A stretch of 64,000 bases of DNA from an uncultured Lachnospiraceae bacterium (GTDB taxonomy: Bacteria > Bacillota > Clostridia > Lachnospirales > Lachnospiraceae), in assembly GCA_910589105.1 (NCBI GenBank), contig CAJUST010000002.1:1-64000 (forward strand), in the 5' to 3' direction. The notes beneath the pieces are model-generated. The model worked only from the letters and a program-made list of their open reading frames with translations. It did no database searches and was not told the DNA's origin. The position numbers were made by a program, and so were the translations under genes. Of this stretch, positions 51,647-61,150 are shown in pieces (position 1 is the stretch's first letter; the number at the start of each line of letters is the position of its first letter).

Positions 51647-52147
51647 ATGTATCTTGTATTTCTATTATTATGGATTCTCCTCAATGGACAGTTGACAGGG
51701 GAGATTGTATGTTTTGGAATCGTGATTGCAGGGGCAATGTACGCATTCTTTTGTAAGTTTATGGATTATTCTATTGAAAAGGACATTCTTCTTTTACGGA
51801 AGCTTCCGCTTATTTTGCTGTATATTCTGGTTTTATTCTGGGAAATCATTAAGGCGAATGTAAGCGCGATTCGATTAACGTTAAGCTACCGAAATGAAAT
51901 TGATCCTGTTATTGTGCAATTCCAAACAGGATTAAAGACGGATCTTGCCAATGTGGTATTGGCAAATTCCATTACGCTGACGCCGGGGACAATTACCGTG
52001 GCGATGGAGGAAGATGAACTGACGGTTCATGCGTTGGACGTTAGTTTGGCGGCAGGCATGGACGACAGTGTGTTTGTCCATATGCTCCGCAGAATGGAAG
52101 CGATTGACGATGAAATGTTAAAGAAAAGGGGGAAGCGGCATGTATAG
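51647..52147 (+). CDS. mrpE: Mrp-type antiporter subunit E
   Basis: A 166-residue membrane protein with about three N-terminal helices and a cytoplasmic C-terminal domain (LTPGTITVAMEEDELTVHALD) typical of MrpE/MnhE. GGGGGTGTGAG precedes ATG 51647. It opens a ten-gene cation/proton antiporter operon; a TATAAT at 51589-51594 is the probable -10 box. Its 3' end overlaps the next gene by 8 bases. Confidence 0.9.
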   Translation: MYLVFLLLWILLNGQLTGEIVCFGIVIAGAMYAFFCKFMDYSIEKDILLLRKLPLILLYILVLFWEIIKANVSAIRLTLSYRNEIDPVIVQFQTGLKTDLANVVLANSITLTPGTITVAMEEDELTVHALDVSLAAGMDDSVFVHMLRRMEAIDDEMLKKRGKRHV

Positions 52148-52472
52148 CGGTATTGCGGCGTTAAATCAGGCGTATCACGGCTTGTTTGTCGTTTTGCTTG
52201 TAATCCTTGCCGTATTGTTTTTTGCCTGCCTGATACGGGCGGTGGCAGGGCCTAGAATGGCGGACAGGATTGTGGCAATCAATATGATGGGCACGATGGT
52301 TATGGTGGCGATTGCAATTCTTGCCGTTATGCTCAAGGAAGGGTATTTGGCGGACATCTGCCTGATTTATGCAATGATTAGTTTTTTGGCGGTCATAATT
52401 TTGACGAAAGTCTATATGGGCGTATATTTTGAAAGAGACGATGGGGAGGGCGATGCGCATGGCGGCGATTGA
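52140..52472 (+). CDS. mrpF: Mrp-type antiporter subunit F
   Basis: A 110-residue protein with three membrane helices. ARAVAGPRMADRIVAINMMGT-like sequence (CLIRAVAGPRMADRIVAINM) is the MrpF/MnhF signature. It overlaps mrpE by 8 and mrpG by 14 bases, showing tight coupling. Confidence 0.9.
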   Translation: MYSGIAALNQAYHGLFVVLLVILAVLFFACLIRAVAGPRMADRIVAINMMGTMVMVAIAILAVMLKEGYLADICLIYAMISFLAVIILTKVYMGVYFERDDGEGDAHGGD

Positions 52473-52842
52473 ATGGATTCGGTTTGGGATTGTAATAGTG
52501 TTGCTGGTGTTCGGCATGTCGATTTTCTTTTTGGAAATTTTCGGGGTTTACCGTTTTAAATTTGTGCTAAACCGGATGCAGATCGCGGCGACGGGAGACA
52601 CGCTTGGCATTGGGCTTTGTTTAATCGGTCTTATGGTTGCAAACGGCTGGGATGCGACGACGGCGAAGCTTGCGCTTGTGATTGTGTTTTTATGGTGCGC
52701 ATCTCCCGTGTCTTCCCATATGATTGCCCGTCTGGAATATACGACGGATCAGACTTTGCTGGAAAACTGCCGTATGGTGAGCATGGAGGAAGCCGAAAAA
52801 GAAGCGGTCCGGAAAGGGGACGGGGAAGATGCAGATATTTAA
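52459..52842 (+). CDS. mrpG: Mrp-type antiporter subunit G
   Basis: A 127-residue protein with three membrane helices, including GVYRFKFVLNRMQIAATGDTLG and LVIVFLWCASPVSSHMIAR, typical of MrpG/MnhG (usually R-x-PD-x-Y-x-R-x-H). ATG 52459 is preferred because GGGAGG lies nine bases upstream; 52441 and 52453 are alternatives. It overlaps the next gene by 14 bases. Confidence 0.88.
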   Translation: MAAIEWIRFGIVIVLLVFGMSIFFLEIFGVYRFKFVLNRMQIAATGDTLGIGLCLIGLMVANGWDATTAKLALVIVFLWCASPVSSHMIARLEYTTDQTLLENCRMVSMEEAEKEAVRKGDGEDADI

Positions 52843-53113
52843 TATGATTTTGCTCGGCTTTTTGATTGTCTGCGCTGTTTCGGTCAGTTTTTCAAAAAAC
52901 CTTTTAAATTCAATTTTGATTTTTATGTCATACAGCCTGATTATGTCGATTATCTGGATATTGCTGGAATCTCCGGATCTTGCGATTACGGAAGCGGCGG
53001 TTGGCGCCGGAGTGACGAGTATTTTGTTTTTTGTCACGCTGAAAAAAATCCATGCGCTGCGCCAAGAAGCGGAAAAGGAGGAGGACGATGAGCCATATCA
53101 GGAAACAGAGTGA
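52829..53113 (+). CDS. DUF4040/MbhD-like antiporter subunit
   Basis: A 94-residue protein with three helices. SLIMSIIWILLESPDLAITEAAVGAGVTSILFFVTL is the DUF4040 signature found in the C-terminal part of MrpA and in MbhD of archaeal membrane-bound hydrogenase. Here it is a separate gene, as in Mbh-type operons, overlapping both neighbours. Confidence 0.88.
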   Translation: MQIFNMILLGFLIVCAVSVSFSKNLLNSILIFMSYSLIMSIIWILLESPDLAITEAAVGAGVTSILFFVTLKKIHALRQEAEKEEDDEPYQETE

Positions 53114-54050
53114 ATACGAAAAAACGTTTGCGTTTCATTTTTTCAGATGGCTGGGCGGAGAAAAAGATGCATTTATGGGAAATATGGAAATGCATCCCCA
53201 GAAGGAGTATGCCGAAGCGGAAACGACGATTGAAGAACGTTTAAGAGACAGAAGGCAGGCTTTGTCGGAAGTGTATGACAGAAGGCACAATAAAGAATTG
53301 AAATTTTTTAATGTCCTATATAAGTGTATGAGCGTAGTCTTTTGCATTGCTTTGGTATTTGTGCTGGTGTATATGGTTTCCTATCTGCCAAGCGTTGGGG
53401 CGGAAGATAAACCGACGAATAATATTGTATCGGAGACTTATATATCAGATGGCTTAAAAGATACGGGAGCCGTCAATATCGTTACGGGCATGATTCTTTC
53501 GTACCGCGCGTTTGATACGTTTGGTGAGACGAATGTGCTGTTTATTGCGACTTGCTGCGTCATGATTATGCTGATGGTAGATGAGGATAAAATTCGGGAA
53601 AATAAGGAGTCGAACGATCGTGGCTTTGAGCCGAAGAATAATTTAATCTTAAAGAAAGTTGCGACGCTTATCGTTCCGTTGGTGTTTTTGTTTGGGATCT
53701 ATATTATTTTAAACGGGCACTTATCGCCGGGCGGCGGTTTTTCCGGAGGGGCGATGATTGGGGCGGGCATGATTTTATATGTTGCGGCGTTCGGTTTTGA
53801 TAAGACGGAGAAGTTTTTTAATGAAAAGGTTTATAAATGTATTAAGGTGACGGCGTTAATCTGTTATGGCTGTATCGTGACGTATTATTTCCTGACCGGC
53901 GCGAACGGATTAGAGAGTATTATCCCGCTGGGAAAAGCCGGAAAGATTTTAAGCGGCGGCATTACGCTTCCAATTAATATTTTTGTCGGATCGGAAGTGG
54001 CATGCACTATGTATGCGTTTTACGCGTTGTTTCGGAGGGGAGGATTATAA
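53088..54050 (+). CDS. MbhE-MrpB fusion antiporter subunit
   Basis: A 320-residue protein; GGAGGAGG before ATG 53088 sets the start. After a charged ~75-residue N-terminus and a helix comes an MbhE-like segment (GAVNIVTGMILSYRAFDTFGETNVLF), then the MrpB/MnhB domain with ILNGHLSPGGGFSGGAMIGAG. In archaeal Mbh these are two genes (E and F); here they are joined. The GHLSPGGGFSGG loop is a hallmark of MrpB. Confidence 0.88.
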   Translation: MSHIRKQSEYEKTFAFHFFRWLGGEKDAFMGNMEMHPQKEYAEAETTIEERLRDRRQALSEVYDRRHNKELKFFNVLYKCMSVVFCIALVFVLVYMVSYLPSVGAEDKPTNNIVSETYISDGLKDTGAVNIVTGMILSYRAFDTFGETNVLFIATCCVMIMLMVDEDKIRENKESNDRGFEPKNNLILKKVATLIVPLVFLFGIYIILNGHLSPGGGFSGGAMIGAGMILYVAAFGFDKTEKFFNEKVYKCIKVTALICYGCIVTYYFLTGANGLESIIPLGKAGKILSGGITLPINIFVGSEVACTMYAFYALFRRGGL

Positions 54051-54424
54051 TGGGCGGACATCTGCTTGCAAACTATGCGGAAGCGGTGGCGATTCTATTG
54101 TTTGGAATTGGATTTACAAACCTGCTTTTACAGAAAAATATGATAAAAAAGATTATCGGATTGAATATTATGGACACTGCCGTTTATCTGTTTCTTGCGG
54201 AAAAAGGCTATATCGCCGGGCATATTGCGCCGATAGTGGTAAACGGCGATGTAAGCCCGGAAACGTATATCAATCCGGTGCCAAGCGGCCTTGTGCTGAC
54301 GGGGATTGTCGTGTCGGTGTCGGTGACGGCGCTTATGCTTTCTCTGACAATCCGGCTTTACCGCAGATATCATACGTTGGATTTAGATGAAATTTCGATA
54401 AGAGTAAAGAGGGAAGAACGATAA
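54050..54424 (+). CDS. mrpC: Mrp-type antiporter subunit C (NuoK-like)
   Basis: A 124-residue protein with three helices, homologous to NuoK. GIGFTNLLLQKNMIKKIIGLNIMDTAVYLFL and the Glu in this helix region fit MrpC; PLP-like DPLPQALVLT is replaced by NPVPSGLVLTGIVVSVSVTAL. GGAGGGGAGG precedes the ATG, which overlaps the previous stop by one base (TAATG), as does the next junction. Confidence 0.9.
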   Translation: MGGHLLANYAEAVAILLFGIGFTNLLLQKNMIKKIIGLNIMDTAVYLFLAEKGYIAGHIAPIVVNGDVSPETYINPVPSGLVLTGIVVSVSVTALMLSLTIRLYRRYHTLDLDEISIRVKREER

Positions 54425-55914
54425 TGGAGATAATAAAAAATTTCCCATGCCTTTCAATCCTGCTGTGCATGTTTGCGGCGATTATCAGTTCAGCGTTGAA
54501 AGGCAGGGGAGCAAGATGGCTTAATTCCTTTGTAATAGCGGCAGTCAGCGTCTTGTCATTTGCCGTATTGTATTTGACGATCACGACAAAAGAAAGCTAT
54601 GTCTATGTGATGGGGCATTTTCCGGCGCCGTTTGGGAATGAAATCCGTTTTGGTTCTTTAGAAGCCGGAATGGCGTTATTTTTCTGTGTAATTATGATGC
54701 TTTCTTTAAATGGGGGAAGAAAGAAATTACTGCTTGAAATCAATCCCGCCAAGGAAAACCTCTATTACATTATGGTGGATTTGCTTTTGAGTTCTCTTTT
54801 GGCGCTTGTGTATACGAACGACTTGTTTACTGCGTATGTTTTTGTAGAGATAAATACAATTTCCGCCTGCGGATTAATTATGATTACGGAGCGGGGGCAT
54901 ACGATTGAAGCGGCAACGCGTTATATGATTATGAGCCTATTGGGTTCCGGGCTTTTTTTAATTGGAATCTGCCTGCTTTACGATTTGACAGGGCATCTTT
55001 TAATGAGCAATATCAAGGCGGGCATTGATGCGATTGTGGCAAACGGGACGTACCATACGCCGCTTTTAGTTACGATTGCGCTGATTGTCGTCGGGCTTGC
55101 AATTAAAAGCGCGCTGTTTCCGTTCCATGCGTGGCTCCCGAACGCTTATGGGTATTCCACGGTTTCTTCCGCGGCGATTTTGTCAAGCCTTGTTTCAAAA
55201 GGGTATATTTTTTTACTGATTAAGATTATTTACCGCGTAATAGGATTTGATACATTTAGGGACAGTAAAATTATTAATGTTCTTTTTGTGTTTGGCCTTG
55301 CCGGCATGATTATGGGCTCTTTGAGCGCAATACGGGAAAATGACATTCGCAGAATGATTTCATTTTCATCTGTGGCGCAGATTGGCTATATCTATATGGG
55401 GTTTGGGCTTGGCACGGCGGTCGGCATGGTGGCGTCTGTGTTCCATATGCTGTCCCATGCGGCGACAAAATCACTTTTGTTTGTTTCCGGTTCGGGCCTT
55501 ACTGATGTGTCGGGGGGCCATAAGGAGTTTTTGGAGCTGACCGGCTCGGCTTACCGCAATATATGCGCAGGTCTTGCGTTTACCGTCGGTTCGCTTTCTA
55601 TGGTAGGCATTCCGGTTTTTTCTGGATTTGTCAGTAAGCTTTTGTTTTCACAAGCGGCGATTTTAAATGAACATAAAGTGCTTCCGACGTTAATTGCCCT
55701 TGCCATCAGCACGATTTTAAATACCATTTATTTTATGAAAACAGTGATTCGGATTTATACTCCGGCGCATGGCAAATACGCATCGGCGTCATGGAAGGAA
55801 AATCCGGCGTATGCCGTTACGCTGTTGTTGTTTATTATATTGAATGTTGTGCTTGGCATGTGTTCACAGCCGATTACGGACTGGATTGCGCAGGGATTAT
55901 CCGTTTTTGCATAG
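54424..55914 (+). CDS. mrpD: Mrp-type antiporter subunit D (NuoN/M-like), copy 1
   Basis: A 496-residue protein with about 14 helices of the complex I ND2/4/5 family. ALIVVGLAIKSALFPFHAWLPNAYGYSTVSSAAILSSLVSKG holds the proton-path Lys and the conserved HAWLPxA region. It should form a proton channel in the antiporter membrane arm. Confidence 0.92.
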   Translation: MEIIKNFPCLSILLCMFAAIISSALKGRGARWLNSFVIAAVSVLSFAVLYLTITTKESYVYVMGHFPAPFGNEIRFGSLEAGMALFFCVIMMLSLNGGRKKLLLEINPAKENLYYIMVDLLLSSLLALVYTNDLFTAYVFVEINTISACGLIMITERGHTIEAATRYMIMSLLGSGLFLIGICLLYDLTGHLLMSNIKAGIDAIVANGTYHTPLLVTIALIVVGLAIKSALFPFHAWLPNAYGYSTVSSAAILSSLVSKGYIFLLIKIIYRVIGFDTFRDSKIINVLFVFGLAGMIMGSLSAIRENDIRRMISFSSVAQIGYIYMGFGLGTAVGMVASVFHMLSHAATKSLLFVSGSGLTDVSGGHKEFLELTGSAYRNICAGLAFTVGSLSMVGIPVFSGFVSKLLFSQAAILNEHKVLPTLIALAISTILNTIYFMKTVIRIYTPAHGKYASASWKENPAYAVTLLLFIILNVVLGMCSQPITDWIAQGLSVFA

Positions 55915-55926
55915 GAGGAGAGAGAC

Positions 55927-57399
55927 ATGGAGCAACTGTTGCTTTGGCCGGTATTTTGCCCAATTCTGGCAGGGATTGCATTATTGTTTAAAAAGGAATT
56001 TAAACAGAGGAAAACATTGCTTGTTTTTGTGGGAAGCATTCTGCTTGTCAGCGGTATTTTAGCAATCTATGGGATTTTTGCAGTGGAGGGCGGCGTGACT
56101 TTATTTTACCTGACTAAGACGCTTCCGGTTTATTTTAAGCTGGATATGCTGGGAAAGTTTTTTACGTTTGTCGTTGTCATTGTCTGGATTTTAGCGGGCT
56201 TTTTTTCCTTTGAATATATGAAGCATGAAAAAAATGAAAAACGGTATTACGCATTTTACCTGATTGTATTTGGCGTATTGATTGGTCTGGATTTTTCAGG
56301 AAATTTGATTACCATGTATCTGTTTTATGAGTTTATGACGCTGACTTCCATGCCGCTTGTCCTGCATAACCAGTCAAGGGAAGCGGTGATGGCGGCTTTG
56401 AAATACCTTTTCTTTTCATTTGCGGGCGCATATATGGCGTTGTTTGGCGTTTATTTTATTTCCCGTTATGGGACGACGCTTGAATTTACGGCAGGCGGCG
56501 TAATTGAAGCAGGCGTTTTGCAGCAGCATAGCGCGTTGTTTTTGACAGTCACGATGTGTATGCTGATAGGATTTGGCGTAAAAGCAGGCATGTTTCCATT
56601 GCACGCGTGGCTTCCTGCCGCGCATCCGGTCGCTCCGGGGCCTGCATCCGCCGTGTTGTCCGGCATTATTGTAAAGGGCGGCGTATTGGCGGTTATCCGT
56701 GTGGTTTACCAGCTTATCGGCGTTGAGTTTTTACGCGGGAGCATTGTGCAGACGGTGTGGATGGCATTAACGCTTATCACGGTGTTTATGGGTTCCATGC
56801 TTGCATTCAGAGAGCCTGTGTTAAAAAAGCGGCTTGCGTATTCAACAGTCAGCCAGCTTTCCTATATTTTGTTTGGGTTATCGGTTATGCAGCCGCAGGC
56901 GCTGACCGGATCTCTTTTGCATGTGGCGGCTCACGCGTTTATAAAAACGGCTCTGTTTTTGGGCGCATCGGCGGTGATTTACCGGACAGGCGCGACGCGG
57001 GTGGAAGATTTAAGGGGCATTGGAAAGGGAATGCCTGTGACAATCTGGTGTTATACGATTGTTTCACTGGGGCTGATTGGGATTCCGCCTTTAAGCGGGT
57101 TTATTAGCAAATGGTATTTGGCGACGGGGGCGCTTGATTCCGGAATGGCTGTTTTTTCGTGGCTTGGGCCTGTTACGCTTTTAGTCAGCGCGCTGCTTAC
57201 GGCGGGTTATCTTCTTCCGGTTACGATGCAAGGGTTTTTTCCGGGGGAAGGGTATGACTGGAAACGGTTTGCAGGCAAAGAACCGTCTTATCTTATGCTT
57301 GTTCCCCTGCTTGCGTTGGCGGTTTTGACAATTCTCATTGGCGTTTTGCCAAATGGGCTGACAGAAGAATTTGCGGCGTTTGCCGCCCAAGTGATGTAA
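55927..57399 (+). CDS. NuoM/MrpD-like proton-channel subunit, copy 2
   Basis: A 490-residue paralogue of the previous protein with the same core (GFGVKAGMFPLHAWLPAAHPVAPGPASAVLSGIIVKGG). Thus the operon has a second full-length antiporter-like channel 12 bases downstream of the first. GGAGGAGAG precedes ATG 55927. Confidence 0.92.
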   Translation: MEQLLLWPVFCPILAGIALLFKKEFKQRKTLLVFVGSILLVSGILAIYGIFAVEGGVTLFYLTKTLPVYFKLDMLGKFFTFVVVIVWILAGFFSFEYMKHEKNEKRYYAFYLIVFGVLIGLDFSGNLITMYLFYEFMTLTSMPLVLHNQSREAVMAALKYLFFSFAGAYMALFGVYFISRYGTTLEFTAGGVIEAGVLQQHSALFLTVTMCMLIGFGVKAGMFPLHAWLPAAHPVAPGPASAVLSGIIVKGGVLAVIRVVYQLIGVEFLRGSIVQTVWMALTLITVFMGSMLAFREPVLKKRLAYSTVSQLSYILFGLSVMQPQALTGSLLHVAAHAFIKTALFLGASAVIYRTGATRVEDLRGIGKGMPVTIWCYTIVSLGLIGIPPLSGFISKWYLATGALDSGMAVFSWLGPVTLLVSALLTAGYLLPVTMQGFFPGEGYDWKRFAGKEPSYLMLVPLLALAVLTILIGVLPNGLTEEFAAFAAQVM

Positions 57400-57411
57400 G
57401 GAGGGGAATCT

Positions 57412-58887
57412 ATGAGCGCAATTTATTTATTTATCGTAATACTGATTCCCTGCATTGGCGGCGCCCTGACGGCGGTTATCCCTTGGAAAAAGCGGATTTA
57501 TATGCTGATTTATCTGGAGTTTGTCGTAACGCTTACTTCGGCGCTGGTCTGGATGCTTTTATTAAACCGTCCGGACGGGTCTTTTACGCTTTTAAATTTT
57601 GCCGGAAATTTAAAAATCGCTTTTCAGTTAGACGGGCTTGGCTGTATTTTTGCAGGATTGATTTCTTTTTTATGGCCGCTTGCCGTGTTGTATTCGTTTG
57701 AATATATGACAAAAGAGAAACATGAGAAAGTGTTTTTCATGTTTTATACGATTACTTACGGGGTAACGCTTGGGATTGCTTTAGCGGATAATTTTCTGAC
57801 AATGTATTGCTTTTATGAAATGCTTACGCTTGTGACAGTTCCTTTAGTTATGCACACGCTGACGCGGGAGGCGGTTTTGGCAAGCCGGAAGTATTTGTAT
57901 TATTCGATTGGCGGCGCGGCGTTTGCTTTTATCGGCATGATTTTTATTCTGGTATTTGGGCAGACTTCAGATTTTGCATTAGGTGGGGTGTTAAATCCCG
58001 AAGCGATTGTGGGCCATGAGAATATTTTTCTTTTGATTTATGTATTCAGTTTTTTTGGCTTTGGCGTAAAAGCGGCAATCTGCCCGCTTAATTCATGGCT
58101 GCCTCAGGCAGGCGTTGCGCCTACGCCGGTAACGGCGCTTCTTCATGCAGTGGCAGTCGTAAAATCCGGCGCGTTTGCAATTATGCGTCTGACATTTTAC
58201 TGTTTTGGCGTTGGTTTTTTGAAAGGGACGTGGGCGCAATATCTTCTGATGGCGGTAGTGATGTTTACGGTTGTCTATGGATGCAGTATGGCGCTAAAAG
58301 AGACGCATTTGAAACGCCGCCTTGCATATTCGACAATCAGTAATCTGTCTTATATTTTATTTGGCGTGACAATTATGACTCCGCTTGGGCTGGCGGCGGC
58401 TTTAAGCCATATGGTGTTCCATGCGTTTATGAAAATCGCATCCTTTTTTTGCGCGGGCGCCATTATGCATCAGACAGAGCGCCATTATATCCATCAGTTA
58501 GATGGGTTTGGAAGAAAAATGCCAAAGGTGTTTGCGGTGTTTACGGTTTCTTCTCTTGCGCTGATGGGCGTGCCCGGTTTATGTGGGTTTATCAGTAAGT
58601 GGAATCTGGCTTCTGCCGCATTGGAAAGTGAAGAAGTCATTGCTTATGTTGGCGTGGGCGCTTTATTAGTCTCTGCCCTTCTTACGGCAATGTATATGCT
58701 GACGATTGTTGCGCGGGCATATTTTCCAAGCGCGGATTTTGATTATAATACGATAAAAGACGTCAAAGACCCGAATTGGCTGATGCTTGCGCCATTGTTT
58801 ATTTTTGTGGCGGGCATGGCAGTGTTTGGGCTGCATTCTGCTCCGTTTATGGAAATTGTAACAGCGGTTGCAGAGGGGAGTTTTTAG
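57412..58887 (+). CDS. NuoM/MrpD-like proton-channel subunit, copy 3
   Basis: A 491-residue third paralogue. Its core reads GFGVKAAICPLNSWLPQAGVAPTPVTALLHAVAVVKSG; the usual His in HAWLP is Asn here, and PxHxW is PLNSW, so the proton path may differ. GGAGGGG precedes ATG 57412, 12 bases after the previous stop. Confidence 0.9.
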   Translation: MSAIYLFIVILIPCIGGALTAVIPWKKRIYMLIYLEFVVTLTSALVWMLLLNRPDGSFTLLNFAGNLKIAFQLDGLGCIFAGLISFLWPLAVLYSFEYMTKEKHEKVFFMFYTITYGVTLGIALADNFLTMYCFYEMLTLVTVPLVMHTLTREAVLASRKYLYYSIGGAAFAFIGMIFILVFGQTSDFALGGVLNPEAIVGHENIFLLIYVFSFFGFGVKAAICPLNSWLPQAGVAPTPVTALLHAVAVVKSGAFAIMRLTFYCFGVGFLKGTWAQYLLMAVVMFTVVYGCSMALKETHLKRRLAYSTISNLSYILFGVTIMTPLGLAAALSHMVFHAFMKIASFFCAGAIMHQTERHYIHQLDGFGRKMPKVFAVFTVSSLALMGVPGLCGFISKWNLASAALESEEVIAYVGVGALLVSALLTAMYMLTIVARAYFPSADFDYNTIKDVKDPNWLMLAPLFIFVAGMAVFGLHSAPFMEIVTAVAEGSF

Positions 58888-58898
58888 GAGGATTTCAT

Positions 58899-60992
58899 AT
58901 GGAAGGATTGTATATGGCTCTGCTTACCGTTCCGTCGGCAGCGGCAGCGGCGGTTTTTCTGGCGGACTGGAAGGCGCAAAAGGCGGCGGAACAGAACGCG
59001 GCTTTTAGAAATCTTAGGGATGCGCTGGCAATCGGCGCGGGAGCGTTTATATTTATCTTAATGTGCATTTTGGCGCAGCAGGGCATGGGAAGTGAATTGT
59101 ATGCGCCGGGCATTTGCGGGCTCGGACTGCATTTTTGCCTTGACGGGTTTCGCGGCGTATATGGGATTGTAGCAGCCTTTATGTGGATGATGACGCTTTT
59201 ATTTTCACGGGAATATCTGGGGCATGAGAAGCATTTGGGAAGATATTATTTTTTTCAGTTGGTTACGCTGAATGCGACGCTTGGGGTGTTCTTATCTGCG
59301 GATTTATTTACGACATTTATCTTTTTTGAAATTATGTCCTTTACTTCCTATGTCTGGGTGGCGCAGGAAGAAACGAAGGGCGCGTTAAAAGCGGCCGAGA
59401 CGTATCTGGCAGTTGCCGTAATTGGCGGATTGGTTCTTTTGATGGGATTGTTTTTGCTTTATCATACGCTTGGGACGCTTGAAATGTCTGAATTGCTCTC
59501 TGCGGCTGCCGCCTGCGAAGATAAGGGCGTTTTATATATTGCGGGCGTTTGCGCATTGGTTGGATTTGGGGCAAAAGCGGGGGCGTTTCCACTGCATATC
59601 TGGCTTCCAAAAGCCCATCCGGTCGCTCCGGCTCCGGCTTCTGCGCTGTTGTCCGGCATTTTAACAAAAGCGGGCGTTTTTGGCATTTTGGCTGTCAGCA
59701 GTAATATTTTTTTGCATGACCAGAGGTGGGGGCTGCTGTTGCTCTTTTTAGGTCTTTGCACAATGTTTGGCGGCGCGCTTTTGGCAGTGTTTTCTGTGGA
59801 TTTGAAACGGACGCTTGCATGTTCTTCCATGTCACAGATTGGTTTTATCCTGACAGGCATTGGGATGCAGGGGATTTTAGGCGAAGAAAACGGGCTTGCC
59901 GCGCGTGGGACTCTTTTGCATATGGTGAACCATTCGTTGATTAAACTGGCGCTTTTTATGATTGCCGGAGTTGTCGTTATGAATCTGCATAAACTGGATT
60001 TGAATGACATTCGGGGATTTGGCAGGAAAAAGCCGTTGTTAAACGCCTGTTTCCTTGCAGGCGCGCTTGGGATTTCGGGCATTCCGCTGTTTAACGGGTA
60101 TATCAGCAAAACGCTTCTGCATGAAAGCATTGTGGAAGGCGCAGAACTGGCTGTGGAATTGTCTGGTTTTTTGAAAGCGGCAGAGTGGGTGTTTTTATTT
60201 AGCGGCGGAATGACGCTTGCTTATATGACGAAATTATATGTTGCCCTCTTTGTAGAGAAAAACAGCAGCGTAAAGGAACAGAAGCGGTTTGACGGCATGA
60301 GAAAGTATATGAATCCAATCAGCGCGTTTGCGATTGTGGGAAGTTCGGCAATCCTTCCGGTTCTTGGATTTTTGCCTCATCTTGTGACGGACAAAATTGC
60401 AGATTTGGGACAGGGATTTATGAATTTTAATGGGGAAATCCATGCAGTTTCTTATTTTAGTTTCGAAAACTTAAAAGGCGGGCTGATTTCGATTGGAATT
60501 GGGGCGGCGTTATACTGGTGTATCCGTAAATTCCTTATGGCGGAGAAACAAGGGATTCGTGAATACCGCAACTGCTGGCCAGACTGGCTTGATATGGAAG
60601 GATTGATTTACCGGCCGCTTTTGCTTACAGCGCTTCCATTTTTGGCAAGAGTGTTTTGCAGGATTTTTGACAGTCTTGTGGACGGGATTGTGGTATTATT
60701 GCGGAAAACCATATATCGTGACCGTAAGATTCCACACGAACTGCCGGAGGGCTCGGAGTTTACGCATTTGCTTGGCGAGGCGCTGGACTGGCTGAGGAAT
60801 AAGAAACGCCGGATTTTAAGGCGGCCTGCGCCGGAGCATGAAGTATCTTTTGAGCATAGACTTGCAATGCAGAGGGAAAAAATTATGGAAACAAATACGA
60901 TTATCCAAAGGAGTTTGTCGTTTGGATTGCTTCTGTTTTATGTAGGGCTTGTATTTACGTTGATTTATCTGCTCTATTTAGGAAAAGGCTAA
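58899..60992 (+). CDS. NuoL/MrpA-like large antiporter subunit
   Basis: A 697-residue fourth member of the ND5/ND4 family; GGAGG before ATG 58899 sets the start. About residues 60-480 hold the channel core (GFGAKAGAFPLHIWLPKAHPVAPAPASALLSGILTKAG). The C-terminal ~200 residues add further helices and a long charged stretch (DRKIPHELPEGSEF ... HRLAMQREK) before a last helix, resembling the lateral-helix extension of NuoL. It closes the operon. Confidence 0.9.
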   Translation: MEGLYMALLTVPSAAAAAVFLADWKAQKAAEQNAAFRNLRDALAIGAGAFIFILMCILAQQGMGSELYAPGICGLGLHFCLDGFRGVYGIVAAFMWMMTLLFSREYLGHEKHLGRYYFFQLVTLNATLGVFLSADLFTTFIFFEIMSFTSYVWVAQEETKGALKAAETYLAVAVIGGLVLLMGLFLLYHTLGTLEMSELLSAAAACEDKGVLYIAGVCALVGFGAKAGAFPLHIWLPKAHPVAPAPASALLSGILTKAGVFGILAVSSNIFLHDQRWGLLLLFLGLCTMFGGALLAVFSVDLKRTLACSSMSQIGFILTGIGMQGILGEENGLAARGTLLHMVNHSLIKLALFMIAGVVVMNLHKLDLNDIRGFGRKKPLLNACFLAGALGISGIPLFNGYISKTLLHESIVEGAELAVELSGFLKAAEWVFLFSGGMTLAYMTKLYVALFVEKNSSVKEQKRFDGMRKYMNPISAFAIVGSSAILPVLGFLPHLVTDKIADLGQGFMNFNGEIHAVSYFSFENLKGGLISIGIGAALYWCIRKFLMAEKQGIREYRNCWPDWLDMEGLIYRPLLLTALPFLARVFCRIFDSLVDGIVVLLRKTIYRDRKIPHELPEGSEFTHLLGEALDWLRNKKRRILRRPAPEHEVSFEHRLAMQREKIMETNTIIQRSLSFGLLLFYVGLVFTLIYLLYLGKG

Positions 60993-61005
60993 GTATAGTA
61001 TATAT

Positions 61006-61050
61006 AAAAATCCGCGGGATAGATTTTATTGTCTGTCCGGCGGATTTTTT
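61006..61050 (+). terminator. Intrinsic terminator of the antiporter operon
   Basis: AAAAATCCGC pairs with GCGGATTTTT, extended by GGGA/TCCG inside, with a T-run after 61044. Confidence 0.85.
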
Positions 61051-61150
61051 GACGATGTATGAGATCGGGAATGCAGGGGATTTGGGATAAATGATTGAAT
61101 ATTAACAGTGAGTTTAGTATATTATATGACAAAATCGGTTTTGTAAATGA

